NCBI GenBank assembly: GCA_965220645.1
Contig: OZ244836.1
Span: 3,472,001-3,536,000, forward strand
Reading direction: 5' to 3'
DNA: 64,000 nt
Source of the DNA: Aldehydirespirator sp965220645
GTDB lineage: Bacteria; Actinomycetota; Acidimicrobiia; Acidimicrobiales; Aldehydirespiratoraceae
Shown piece by piece: positions 15,817 through 24,571 of this stretch. Every line of letters starts with the position of its first letter. Positions within the stretch are counted from its first letter, which is position 1. The position numbers were made by a program, and so were the translations under genes. Under the pieces are notes generated by a model. That model was not told the origin of the DNA and searched no databases. It was given only the letters and a program-made list of their open reading frames with translations.

Positions 15817-17031
15817 ATGACGGCCCCGAGCGGTGGGTTTCTGTGGGGCGCGGGAGCGTCGTCGGTGTCGGCCGAGGGAGTGGCGCCTGCGGCCGACTGG
15901 TCGGTGTGGGAGCGAGACGGGCGGGCGCCGCGCTCCGGTGACGGGGCCGGCTTCGCCCAAGACTTCCGCGACGACCTGGCCCAGCTGGGGAGGCTCGGGC
16001 TCAACAGCCTGCGACTGACCGTGGAATGGGCCCGGGTGGAACCGGTGGCCGGGCGGCCCGACAGCGACGCCCTCGACCGCTATATCGACATCGTCGACGC
16101 GGCCGTGGCCACCGGCCTGGGCGTCTGGATCACGCTGCACCACACGTCGCTGCCCGGCTGGTACGTCGACGACGAGGGCGGCCACGCCGATGAGGTCGCC
16201 CGGAGGCGCTGGTGGGCCCGGCATACCGACCGCATGGCCGAGGCATTCGACGGGCGGGCCGCGGGCTGGTGCCCTATCGAGGACCCGATCGGTTGGGCCG
16301 TGCGGGGCTACGGGCTGGGGACCCGGCCTCCGGGGCACCGCAGCGCCGAGGCGACCGCGGAGGCGGCCGAGGGGGCGATGCTGGCGCTGCACGAGGCTTG
16401 CCGGTTGCTGGAGTCGGGGCCGCAGCCGGTGATGGCGGTGTTCAACGCGCCCACGCTGCGCGCCGCGCCGGTAGAGCGCGAGCACGCCCACGCGGCCGAC
16501 GTCGAGACCCGCCGCTGGGACGAGCTGCTGTGGGGCACCTGGACGCGGGCGCTGCGAGAGGGCGCGGTGGAGGTTCCGGGCCGGGCACCAGTGCCTGCGC
16601 CGTACTTCGAGAAGGGGCCGGAGCTGGTAGGACTGAGCCACGACCATCCGGTGGGCGTGACCGAGGCGGGCCGCCTGGTCAGCTGGCCTGCGTCGGCAAG
16701 GCAGTCAAACGCGGGCTTCGCTCCGGAGCCGGCCGAGCTGGGCGAGGCGGTCTACCGGGCTATGGACGCGGTGCCGGGGCGGGGCGTGGTGGTAGCGGCC
16801 CACGGCGTGGCCACCGATGACGACGACTGGCGGGACACGCTGCTGGATGCGTCCATGGCGGTGGTGGCCGACGCCCGGGCCGCGGGCCTGCAGGGCTACT
16901 TCCACGACAGCGCGGTGGACGGCTACGAGTGGGCCCTGGGATTCGGCGCGCCTCGGGGCCTCATCGACCGCGATCGGGCGGTCAAACCCTCAGCCCAGCG
17001 CCTGGCCGCCGCCACCGGTGGGGGCGCCTAG
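15817..17031 (+). CDS. GH1 glycosidase-like protein lacking catalytic residues
   Basis: The 404-residue TIM-barrel protein follows GH1 order: GGFLWGAGASSVSAEG at the N-terminus, LNSLRLTVEWARVEP, WITLHHTSLPGW, and the C-terminal GYFHDSAVDGYEWALGFG and GLIDRD. The acid/base region normally NEP reads EDP (E155-D156). The nucleophile motif normally ITENG reads VAAHG, with Ala at 328 in place of the Glu. It is probably inactive as a retaining glucosidase and may bind sugar or do other chemistry. The GGAGGTGAC leader supports the ATG start. Confidence 0.78.
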   Translation: MTAPSGGFLWGAGASSVSAEGVAPAADWSVWERDGRAPRSGDGAGFAQDFRDDLAQLGRLGLNSLRLTVEWARVEPVAGRPDSDALDRYIDIVDAAVATGLGVWITLHHTSLPGWYVDDEGGHADEVARRRWWARHTDRMAEAFDGRAAGWCPIEDPIGWAVRGYGLGTRPPGHRSAEATAEAAEGAMLALHEACRLLESGPQPVMAVFNAPTLRAAPVEREHAHAADVETRRWDELLWGTWTRALREGAVEVPGRAPVPAPYFEKGPELVGLSHDHPVGVTEAGRLVSWPASARQSNAGFAPEPAELGEAVYRAMDAVPGRGVVVAAHGVATDDDDWRDTLLDASMAVVADARAAGLQGYFHDSAVDGYEWALGFGAPRGLIDRDRAVKPSAQRLAAATGGGA

Positions 17032-17035
17032 CGGT

Positions 17036-17084
17036 GAAATTCTTGCGGGCAAGGGCCTCACAGGACCTCAACTACAAGAATTTC
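17036..17084. terminator. hairpin between convergent GH1-like and AAA genes
   Basis: Perfect 10 bp arms GAAATTCTTG (17036-17045) and CAAGAATTTC (17075-17084) lie around a 29 nt loop, followed by GGGGAG. It sits between two convergent genes and resembles the hairpins at 37477 and 37569 in both arm sequence and the trailing CGGGGAG. A bidirectional terminator is likely. Confidence 0.6.
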
Positions 17085-17120
17085 GGGGAGAGCAGGAGGG
17101 AGCGGCAGGCTAGCGGCGGG

Positions 17121-18590
17121 TTAGCGGGCGCGGTATTGGGCGCGGGGGCCTTGGGCGTCCTTGTTGAGACGCTTGGCGAGGTGCAGGCCCTCCAGCACGA
17201 GCTCCACTGCGGAGGCGACCATGGCGGGCGACTCGGTCGCTTCGTCGTCGGCCAGCAGAGCCTGCACCGGGGCGGTCAGCGCCGGGACGGAGGCCAGCAG
17301 GGCGGCGTAGTCGGCGTCGGCCACGTCGTCGCCCACGTCCACGACCAGGTCGTCGGCGAAGGCGTCCACCACCTCGCGATGGAGATCGGGCGGCACGCAG
17401 TCCTTGAACACCGACAGCACGGCCGAGTTGACCAGCTGTTCGAGGATCTCGGGCTCGCGGCCTTCCTCCAGGGTCTCGATCTCAACCTTGCCCGAGGTTG
17501 ACGACGAGAGTGCGTCGAGGTCGGTGACCCGGGGCACGACATGGTCGGAGCCGGCCCGCAAGGTGCGGCGCATGGCGTTGGCCACCATCGTCTCGTGGTT
17601 GGAGATGCTGAGGCGCACCGACACCCCGGAGCGCTGCGAGACATGGGAGCTGGACCGAGCCGCCCTGGTGAGGGCGACCACGATGCGGGTCATGAACGAC
17701 GGCACGGTCACGGCCAGGCCCGCGGTGTCGGAGACGCCTGTCTCGTCAGCGGGATCGGCGGCCGAGACAGCGGGTCGGGACAGCGAGGGATAGGCCTCCT
17801 GCTCCACGATGGCGATCTCGGTCTCGGCATCGAGCGGGTAGTGGGTGCGGACCTGGGCTCCGAATCGGTCCTTCAGCGGGGTGATGATGCGGCCCCGGTT
17901 GGTGTAGTCCTCGGGATTGGCCGACGCCACCAGCACGACATCCAGCGGGAGGCGGACCTTGTAACCGCGGATCTGGACGTCGCGCTCCTCCAGCACGTTG
18001 AGCAGGCCCACCTGGATGCGTTCGGCGAGGTCGGGCAGCTCGTTGATGGCGAAGATCCCCCGGTTGGTGCGAGGAACCAGCCCGTAGTGCAGGGTGAGCT
18101 CGTCGGACAGGTAACGGCCCTCGGCCACCTTGATGGGGTCGACCTCTCCGATGAGATCGGCGATGGAGGTGTCGGGGGTGGCCAGCTTCTCGCCGTAGCG
18201 GTCGTCGCGGTGGATCCACGCGATGGGGGTGTCGTCGCCGCGCTCGGCCACCAGAGCCCGGGCCTGGGCGGACACCGGAGCGTAGGGGTCGTCGTTGATC
18301 TCCGAGCCGGCGATGGTGGGCAGCCATTCGTCGAGCAGGCCGACGAGGCCGCGGATCATGCGGGTCTTGGCCTGGCCCCGCTCCCCCAGCATGATCATGT
18401 CGTGACCGGCCAGCAGGGCGTTCTCCACCTGGGGGATGACCGTGTTGTGGAAGCCGAGCACGTCATCGAAGAGGGGCTGGTCGGAGCGGATGCGGGCCAC
18501 CGCGTTGCGGCGCAGCTCCTGGCGCACGGGTACTGAGGTCCAGCCGGAGGCTCGCAGCTCGCCGAGCGTGGTCGGATGCGTCCCGGACAT
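17121..18590 (-). CDS. MoxR/magnesium-chelatase-I-like AAA+ ATPase
   Basis: From ATG 18590 this gives 489 residues. The Walker A motif GERGQAKT is at 69-76. NRGIFAINELPDLAERIQVG (Walker B region), RIITPLKDRFGAQVRTHYP (sensor/arginine finger region) and a helical C-terminal lid follow. Such ATPases work with VWA proteins like the one at 10885. The open frame reaches 19580, but upstream sequence is the shadow of the divergent GH2 gene; the ATG at 18590 follows a GC-rich gap. Confidence 0.85.
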   Translation of the reverse strand: MSGTHPTTLGELRASGWTSVPVRQELRRNAVARIRSDQPLFDDVLGFHNTVIPQVENALLAGHDMIMLGERGQAKTRMIRGLVGLLDEWLPTIAGSEINDDPYAPVSAQARALVAERGDDTPIAWIHRDDRYGEKLATPDTSIADLIGEVDPIKVAEGRYLSDELTLHYGLVPRTNRGIFAINELPDLAERIQVGLLNVLEERDVQIRGYKVRLPLDVVLVASANPEDYTNRGRIITPLKDRFGAQVRTHYPLDAETEIAIVEQEAYPSLSRPAVSAADPADETGVSDTAGLAVTVPSFMTRIVVALTRAARSSSHVSQRSGVSVRLSISNHETMVANAMRRTLRAGSDHVVPRVTDLDALSSSTSGKVEIETLEEGREPEILEQLVNSAVLSVFKDCVPPDLHREVVDAFADDLVVDVGDDVADADYAALLASVPALTAPVQALLADDEATESPAMVASAVELVLEGLHLAKRLNKDAQGPRAQYRAR

Positions 18591-18686
18591 CGTCGGAACC
18601 CTAGCGTCACCCGGTCCAGGTACTTCGAAGCGGCGCCGGGCCCGGGCGCAGGGGGGCTGGTGACGGGTGGGCGCTAGCTTGGGGCG

Positions 18687-20807
18687 GTGGACCTGGGCGG
18701 GACGTGGCGGGTCGCTGCGGCCACCGAGGGGCGGCGGCGCACGTTCCACGAGTTCGATCACGACGACTCGCGCTGGGGGACGATGCCGGTGCCCAGCCAT
18801 TGGGCCCAGGGCGCAGCCGATCACGAGGGTGGGGACCTGGCCCTCGAGGAGTCCGTGCTGTACCGCCACCGCTTCGACGGGCCGCCGGAGGCGGTCGGAA
18901 TCGGGGACGAGGCTGATCCCTACGGCACCGATGGGGCGACAGATGGTGGCGGCCGGCGATGGTGGCTGCGGATCGAGGGGTTGGCCCAGCAGGGGGACGT
19001 CTGGCTCGACAATTCCTATCTGGGCCACACCGACGGGTACTTCGTGCCCCATGAGCTGGAGGTGACCGAGCAGCTCGGGACCCGGTCCGAGCACTTGCTG
19101 GCCATCGACGCCACCTGCCGCCGCTTCGGCGACCCCGACAACCGCACCCTGCTGACCGGGGCGTTGCAGGATCCCGAGCTGTGCGGGGCCGGCGACCTGA
19201 TCGTGGGCGGGGTGTGGCGGCCGGTCCGGCTGAGGTCCACGGGACGGATCGCGATCCGCCACGCCAGAGCCGTCTGCGCCAATGTCAGCGTCGGCGAGGA
19301 TGGCAACGGGCACCGGGCCGGCAGGGGCGGGGTCCGGGCCCGGCTGGAGCTCAGGGTAGTGCTGGACGTGCCCGGCGGTGGTCCGGTCGACCTGAGCACC
19401 CGGGTGGCCGGCACCGAGCACGTCCACAGCCACTCCTGCGCCGACGGGGAGAACCGGGTGGAGTGGACCGTCGACGTCGACGACCCGCCGCTGTGGTGGC
19501 CCCACGCGCTGGGCGACCAGCCCCTGTGCGACCTCACGATGGAGGCGTTGACGGGCGAGGAGGTCCACGACCGCCGGCATTTCCGCATCGGGTTCCGCTC
19601 AGTGGCGATGCGCCGCTGGGTGCTGCACATCAACGGCCAGCGGCTGTTCGTCAAGGGCGCCAACCTGCTGCCCACCCGGCGCCTGCTGGGCGCGGCCACC
19701 CCGTCGGAGGTGGTCAACGACATTCGTGCCGCCCGCAACGCCGGGCTCGACCTGGTGCGGCCGGTCGCTCACATCGCCCGGCCCGAGCTGTACGACGCGG
19801 CCGACGAGCTGGGGGTACTGGTGTGGCAGGACCTGCCGGTCCGTGGCTTGATGAGCCGCAGCGTGGCGGACGAGGCCCGGCGCCAGGCGCGCGAGGCGGT
19901 GGACCTTCTGGGCCACCGCCCCTCGGTGGCGGTGTGGTGCGCGCACGACGAGCCGTTCTCCCGGATGCGCCGGCCGGGCCGGACGCCGGCGGTGGTGAGC
20001 CGTCAGGGGCCGTCCTGGAACCGCGATGTGCTCGACCGGCGGCTGTGCCGGGTGCTGGACCGCTGCGACGGCTCCCGTCCGGTGGTGCCCCACACCGGCG
20101 TGCCGCCCCGCTTCCCGCTGCTGGACGGCACCACCAGCGAGCTGTGGTTCGGCCTGCACGGCGGACGGGCCGCCGACCTCGGCCCGGTGCTGGCCCGGGT
20201 GCCGGCCATGGGCCGTTTCGTGTCGGCGTTCGGGACCCCGGTGGCCGACGACCAGCCCGAGGTGGTGAGGACGACGATCGAGACCCTGCGGCGGTTGAAG
20301 TACCGGCCCACCGGGGGGTTCCTGCTCCACGCCCTGGCCGATGTGAGTGTCGGAGACATCGCGGCGGCCGGGGTATCCGGCGGGTCCGGCGGGTTCGGCG
20401 GGTTCGGGGTGCTGGACGGGTTGCGCAGGCCCAAGCCGGGATGGTGGGCTCTGGTGGACGCGTGCCGCCCGCTGATAGTTGTGGCCGATCAATTGCCGGA
20501 GAGCCTGCGGGCCGGGGAACCTCTCGACTTGGCGGTCCATGTGGTGAACGACACCAGATCCGACACCGACGACATGCAGGTGCAGGCCCGGCTGGTCGGT
20601 CCCGACGGCGGGCTGATCCGCGAGCAGCGCTGGGCCGGCACGGCCCCCGCCGACGACTGCGTGCTGGTGGGTCGACTGGCGGCGGCCGTCCCCTCCGTCA
20701 CCCGGCGCGGCCCGGTCGTCCTGGAGCTGAGTCTGGCCGCGGGCCGCGGCCCGGACGATCAGCCCACCGTGATCGCCACCAACCGCTACACCACGGTGAT
20801 CCTCTAG
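18687..20807 (+). CDS. GH2 (beta-mannosidase-like) family protein with nucleophile Glu replaced
   Basis: The 706-residue protein has the GH2 order: a sugar-binding jelly-roll (VDLGGTWRVA, LRIEGLAQQGDVWLDN), an Ig-like domain (PPLWWPHALGDQPLCDLTME), and a TIM barrel starting FRSVAMRRWVLHINGQRLFV. VKGANLLPT, NAGLDLVRP and SVAVWCAHDEP follow, the last with the acid/base Glu conserved (E422). The nucleophile motif, usually SEFG, reads SAFG with Ala at 514. It starts at GTG 18687, diverging from the AAA gene. A retaining hydrolase mechanism looks impossible as written. Confidence 0.8.
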   Translation: MDLGGTWRVAAATEGRRRTFHEFDHDDSRWGTMPVPSHWAQGAADHEGGDLALEESVLYRHRFDGPPEAVGIGDEADPYGTDGATDGGGRRWWLRIEGLAQQGDVWLDNSYLGHTDGYFVPHELEVTEQLGTRSEHLLAIDATCRRFGDPDNRTLLTGALQDPELCGAGDLIVGGVWRPVRLRSTGRIAIRHARAVCANVSVGEDGNGHRAGRGGVRARLELRVVLDVPGGGPVDLSTRVAGTEHVHSHSCADGENRVEWTVDVDDPPLWWPHALGDQPLCDLTMEALTGEEVHDRRHFRIGFRSVAMRRWVLHINGQRLFVKGANLLPTRRLLGAATPSEVVNDIRAARNAGLDLVRPVAHIARPELYDAADELGVLVWQDLPVRGLMSRSVADEARRQAREAVDLLGHRPSVAVWCAHDEPFSRMRRPGRTPAVVSRQGPSWNRDVLDRRLCRVLDRCDGSRPVVPHTGVPPRFPLLDGTTSELWFGLHGGRAADLGPVLARVPAMGRFVSAFGTPVADDQPEVVRTTIETLRRLKYRPTGGFLLHALADVSVGDIAAAGVSGGSGGFGGFGVLDGLRRPKPGWWALVDACRPLIVVADQLPESLRAGEPLDLAVHVVNDTRSDTDDMQVQARLVGPDGGLIREQRWAGTAPADDCVLVGRLAAAVPSVTRRGPVVLELSLAAGRGPDDQPTVIATNRYTTVIL

Positions 20808-20854
20808 AACCTGCGCGGGCAGGTGCAAACCCATCGCGTCGGGGCGGGGTGTTT

Positions 20855-20900
20855 CCCGCTCTTGTTCGCTGCGCTCACGGGCCGCTCGGGCCACGGCCTC
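20855..20900 (-). repeat. dispersed ~45 bp repeat, reverse copy
   Basis: This is a full reverse copy of the 987 element, with a GAGGCCTCT-type flank near 20937. It separates the GH2 gene from the convergent Rieske gene. Confidence 0.85.
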
Positions 20901-20940
20901 GCCCGTATGAACCGGATTCGTTCGCCTACCCGCTCGGCCT

Positions 20941-21936
20941 CTAGCCGATCCCGGAGCCGAGAGACTTCCAGAGCCTCCGGTAGGCGATGGAGAAGGCGTC
21001 GGTGGGCAGGGCCACCTCGCCGGTGCCGTCGAGGCGGAACGACACCTCCCGGGGCTGCAGGGCCTCGCATATCACCCGGTCCTCCTCGTTGACCGCGGCC
21101 TGGAAGTCACGCCACGGCTCCAGCGGGTCGCCGCCCAGGTTGGTGCGGGCGCTCTGCTGGAACACCAGGCTGGAGGTGGCCGACTCGGGCAGGGCCGTCA
21201 ACTGGATGCACTCGATCTCGCCGTCGGGGTAGGTGATGGTGAGCATCGACGAGAACGGGAACGTGAAGTCGTAGCGGTAGGAGGCCTCGACCTCGCCGAC
21301 CGAGCCGTCCAGGGTGTTGCGGTACTGCTGGAACACTCCGACGCTGGAGGTGAAGCCGGCCTCGGTGGCGGTGACCGTCTGCGGTGCGACCGGGCGGTCG
21401 CTGGGGCCGAAGGTGACCCGGTGGATGGTCGAGAAGTGGGCGATGTCGTTGAAGTTCTCGGCCACCCGGCTGGCGGACGCCTGCCAGCGCACCGGTCCGA
21501 TCTGGAAGGTCTGCACGTCGGGCCGGTCGTAGAACCCCCAGCCGGGCGGATCGTCGGCCGCCGGCTCGCCGAGACAGGCCCACACCAGCCCGTGGGATTC
21601 GCGGGTGGGCACCATGTCCAGGGTCAATCGCTGCGGGAGCCGGGCGTCGGGGCGGGCGGGGAAGCCCACGCATCGCCCGTCGGCCGAGTAGCGCAGCCCG
21701 TGGTAGGGGCACACCAGGCAGTCGTCGTGGTAGGAGCCGAGGCTGAGCGGGCTGCCCCGATGCGGGCAGCGGTCCGATGCTGCGCACGCCTGCCCGCCGC
21801 TGCGGAACACCACCAGGGGCCGGCCCAGCAACACCACCCCGACGGGACCGTCGTTGATGGCGTCGGAGCGGGCCACCGGATGCCAGTGGCGCTCCAGGAC
21901 CGCGAACTCGGCCGGGTCGATGGCCGGGTCGCTCAT
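20941..21936 (-). CDS. Rieske non-heme iron oxygenase alpha subunit, NdmA/NdmB-like candidate
   Basis: The 331-residue single-chain oxygenase has an N-terminal Rieske domain with [2Fe-2S] ligands C57-x-H59 and C76-x2-H79 (RCPHRG, CPYHG). The catalytic domain has the mononuclear iron motif ENFNDIAHFSTIH (D164, H167, H172). The protein starts ERHWHPVARSD and ends AFSIAYRRLWKSLG, like N-demethylase alpha subunits (NdmA family). It follows the adenine-deaminase gene on the same strand. Electrons would come from the fused reductase at 30396. Substrate (an N-methylated purine or other N-methyl compound) is inferred from context. Confidence 0.85.
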   Translation of the reverse strand: MSDPAIDPAEFAVLERHWHPVARSDAINDGPVGVVLLGRPLVVFRSGGQACAASDRCPHRGSPLSLGSYHDDCLVCPYHGLRYSADGRCVGFPARPDARLPQRLTLDMVPTRESHGLVWACLGEPAADDPPGWGFYDRPDVQTFQIGPVRWQASASRVAENFNDIAHFSTIHRVTFGPSDRPVAPQTVTATEAGFTSSVGVFQQYRNTLDGSVGEVEASYRYDFTFPFSSMLTITYPDGEIECIQLTALPESATSSLVFQQSARTNLGGDPLEPWRDFQAAVNEEDRVICEALQPREVSFRLDGTGEVALPTDAFSIAYRRLWKSLGSGIG

Positions 21937-21964
21937 GATGCAGCCGAGTCGATGGTTGCGGCGG

Positions 21965-23764
21965 TCATGCCGCGGCCGGCCCGAGCACCGGGTCGAATGT
22001 GGCCATGGCGGCCACGTCGACCGTTCCTACGTCGGTGATGGCGTAGTCGGGGATGGACGTGATGGGCAGGAAGAACAGGTACATGAACGGCCAGTCGACC
22101 GTGCAGCCCAATGCCTTGGCCGCCCGGTCGAGCTTCTCCTCCTCGGCCAGCATGTCGGCCGGGTCGAGGTCGGACACGATCCCGCCGATGGGAAGGGGCA
22201 GGAACTCGACCACCTCGCCGCCGTCCACCACTACCTGGCCGCCGCCGTGGGTGGCGAGATGGTTGACGGCCACCGCCATGTCGGAGGGCGTGGCCCCGAT
22301 CACGACGATGTTGTTGTCGTCGGGGGCGCTCGACGACGCCAGCGCTCCGGAGCGGATCCCGAACCCGGCCACGAACGCGGTCGGGCGGTTGGAGTTCTTC
22401 CCGTACCGCTCGACCACGCTCACCAAGGCCACGTCGTTGTCGATGTCGGGCTCCACCCGGCCCGATTCGGCCTGAAGTACTACGTCGCGGCGCCTGCGCA
22501 CGAAGATCTGCTCGGTCACCTCGATGGCCAGCACCTCGACCGGGCCGTCGGGCAGGTCGGTGCGCACGGCGAAGTCATCCGGGACCGCGGGCGCCATACC
22601 GAACGGCCCGGTCAGCAGCCCGTCCCGGCTCGGCGGCTCCAGATCGACGGTCATCTGCCCGTCGCGGGCGACGACCTGCCCGGCGGCCATCACCATCGAG
22701 ACCCGGAAGTCGCTGAGGTCCTCCACGAAACAGATGTCGGCGTACCGGCCCGGTGAGATCGAGCCCACGATGTGGTCGACCCGGTACGCCTCGGCCCCAT
22801 TGATGGTGGCCATCTGGACGGCCGTCATCGGATCGACCCCGGCGTCCACGGCCATTCGCACCATGTTGTCGAGATGGCCCCGGTCGAGGACGTCGCTGGC
22901 CACCACATCGTCGGTGCAGAAGCTCACCCGGCGGGCCGCGCCCGGCGCGTGCTCCAGCACCAGGCGGATGTTCTCGGTCAGGAAGTGGGCGAACGACGAC
23001 TCCCGGATCACGACGTACATGCCGTTGCGGAGCTTCTCCAGGCACTCGTGGGAGTCGTAGCTCTCGTGGTCGAGCCGGATGCCGCTGCAGGCGTAGCTGG
23101 TGAGGTCGGCGCCGGTGGCCATGGGCGCGCAGCCCAGCACCGGCAGCCGGTTCTCACGGGCCATCTCCATGGCCGCCAGCACATCGGGGTCACCGGTGGT
23201 CACGAACTCCCGGACGGTCTCCCAGACGCCCACGCACTCCGGCCACTGCTGCGCCACCCGATGGTCGTCGGGACCGAAGTAGTGGCCGACGGTGGAGGTG
23301 GGCAGGGTGTAGGGCGTCTTGCAGGGAGCCCCCCACAGCACCCGCAGCGGGGTGCGCTGGGACTCGCGCAGGAAGGCCTCGGCCCCGTCCAGGCCGGCCA
23401 CCACCAGGATCTGGTCGAGCCCGGAGACCACGTTGGTGGTCCCCAGCGGCACAAGCATCTTGGCTGCGCTGGTGATCGACAGCTTCGAGCACTCCATGTG
23501 CTGGTGCCCGTCGAACATTCCGGGGACCAGGTGCCGGCCCCCGGCGTCGACGATCTCGGTGTCTCTGCCGATGTGGGCCGACACATCGCCCAGCGCGACC
23601 ACGGTGTTGCCGTACACGGCCACGTCGGCGGGATAGATCTCGGCCGACACCACGTTGACGAGCCGCCCGCCGCGCACGACGGCGGTGGCCGGGATCCGGG
23701 CCGCGCCCGCGGCTACCAGCTCTGGGATCGAGGGCTGGCCGGTCATCTGCGGTGACCCCGCCAT
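21965..23764 (-). CDS. adenine deaminase-like amidohydrolase
   Basis: The 599 residues match the length of bacterial adenine deaminases (Ade/YicP). The amidohydrolase metal motif reads GMFDGHQHMECSKL. LDHES and SFCTDDVVASDVLDRGHLDN contain further His/Asp ligands, and AYRVDHIVGSISPGRYADIC is the typical exit from the barrel. The C-terminal ~200-residue domain characteristic of the family is present. The product would be hypoxanthine from adenine or the analogue from a substituted 6-aminopurine. It lies between the XRE-cupin regulator and a Rieske oxygenase, and 1 nt after a short ORF. Confidence 0.82.
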   Translation of the reverse strand: MAGSPQMTGQPSIPELVAAGAARIPATAVVRGGRLVNVVSAEIYPADVAVYGNTVVALGDVSAHIGRDTEIVDAGGRHLVPGMFDGHQHMECSKLSITSAAKMLVPLGTTNVVSGLDQILVVAGLDGAEAFLRESQRTPLRVLWGAPCKTPYTLPTSTVGHYFGPDDHRVAQQWPECVGVWETVREFVTTGDPDVLAAMEMARENRLPVLGCAPMATGADLTSYACSGIRLDHESYDSHECLEKLRNGMYVVIRESSFAHFLTENIRLVLEHAPGAARRVSFCTDDVVASDVLDRGHLDNMVRMAVDAGVDPMTAVQMATINGAEAYRVDHIVGSISPGRYADICFVEDLSDFRVSMVMAAGQVVARDGQMTVDLEPPSRDGLLTGPFGMAPAVPDDFAVRTDLPDGPVEVLAIEVTEQIFVRRRRDVVLQAESGRVEPDIDNDVALVSVVERYGKNSNRPTAFVAGFGIRSGALASSSAPDDNNIVVIGATPSDMAVAVNHLATHGGGQVVVDGGEVVEFLPLPIGGIVSDLDPADMLAEEEKLDRAAKALGCTVDWPFMYLFFLPITSIPDYAITDVGTVDVAAMATFDPVLGPAAA

Positions 23765-23765
23765 C

Positions 23766-23873
23766 TCAGGAACCCGCCACGCAGGCGTCGGCCCGGCTCA
23801 GGTACTCGGCCCGGCTCAGGTACTCGACCCGGCTGATGAGGTCTTCAACGGAGCCCACGGGTTCTCCTCTCAT
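23766..23873 (-). CDS. 35-residue small ORF upstream of the deaminase gene
   Basis: The ATG at 23873 opens 35 codons ending TGA at 23766-23768, one base before the deaminase ATG. The peptide contains VGSVEDLISRVEYLSRAEYL, in which a YLSRAE unit is duplicated by an 18 bp tandem repeat (GAGTACCTGAGCCGGGCC). The reading frame and close spacing favour a translated leader or small protein, but no strong ribosome site was seen. Function unknown. Confidence 0.42.
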   Translation of the reverse strand: MRGEPVGSVEDLISRVEYLSRAEYLSRADACVAGS

Positions 23874-23910
23874 GGATTCGGGTTGGTGTCGGGTGGGTGC
23901 ACGATGCCCG

Positions 23911-24474
23911 TCAGCCTCGGGCCGCAACGTGGATCAGGCGGGCCGGCGACTCGGAGACCAGGTGCCAGCGGGTCTGCAACCGAGGCGAGTGGAACAGCAC
24001 GTCGCCGGCATGGAGGATCTCGTCGGGGTGATCTCTCACCTCTACACGCACGGATCCCTCGATCACGTAGATCATCGTCTCGTCGGGCGTCTCGAACCAT
24101 TCGGGCACGCCGGGACCGGGCTCGATCAGGTAGTCGCCCACCTCCGTGATGGGCTTGCCGGCCCGATAGGCCGTCCTCGCGGTCTGGGCGTGCGGGACTT
24201 CGCTCACAGGTATCCGGGCGCGCTCGGAAGCGCGCAGCACCTGGACTTCGACATCGGCCGGAGGGCTGGGCAGCAAGTCCGAAGGCCTCACGTCGAGCGC
24301 GGTCGCGATGCGGTACAGCGTCGCTATGGCCACCGATGTGTGCCCGGCCTCGAGCTGGCTCAGGAACGGCTGGCTCACATCGGCGGCCGCGGCCAGTTTC
24401 CGGCCCGACAGGCCCCGCTCGGCGCGGAGCGCCTTGACCTTGGCCCCGATCCCTAGACCCAGCTCATCGGGCAC
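23911..24474 (-). CDS. XRE-family regulator with cupin sensor domain
   Basis: From GTG 24474 this gives 187 residues. The N-terminal helix-turn-helix (GAKVKALRAERGLSGRKLAA and DVSQPFLSQLEAGHTSVAIA) is followed by a C-terminal cupin_2 beta-barrel (YVIEGSVRVEVRDHPDEILH, AGDVLFHSP). This layout is common in repressors of amine and purine catabolism, where the cupin senses a small ligand. The gene starts divergently from the deleted NdmC-like gene (97 bp between) and is followed by the small ORF, deaminase and Rieske genes. It is a good candidate for controlling the island. Confidence 0.85.
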   Translation of the reverse strand: MPDELGLGIGAKVKALRAERGLSGRKLAAAADVSQPFLSQLEAGHTSVAIATLYRIATALDVRPSDLLPSPPADVEVQVLRASERARIPVSEVPHAQTARTAYRAGKPITEVGDYLIEPGPGVPEWFETPDETMIYVIEGSVRVEVRDHPDEILHAGDVLFHSPRLQTRWHLVSESPARLIHVAARG

Positions 24475-24571
24475 GGCGCCACGCTCCCTGCTTCGATCCA
24501 GATCGTGGTATGAAAGATAGGGAGGGCCAACGGAGAGAACCCGTCGGCCGGGCAAGGGAGACTCCACCTGC

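Noticed and set aside
17121..19580. 819-codon form of the AAA ATPase
   Set aside because: The extra N-terminus is antisense to the GH2-like gene; ATPase homology starts near the ATG at 18590.
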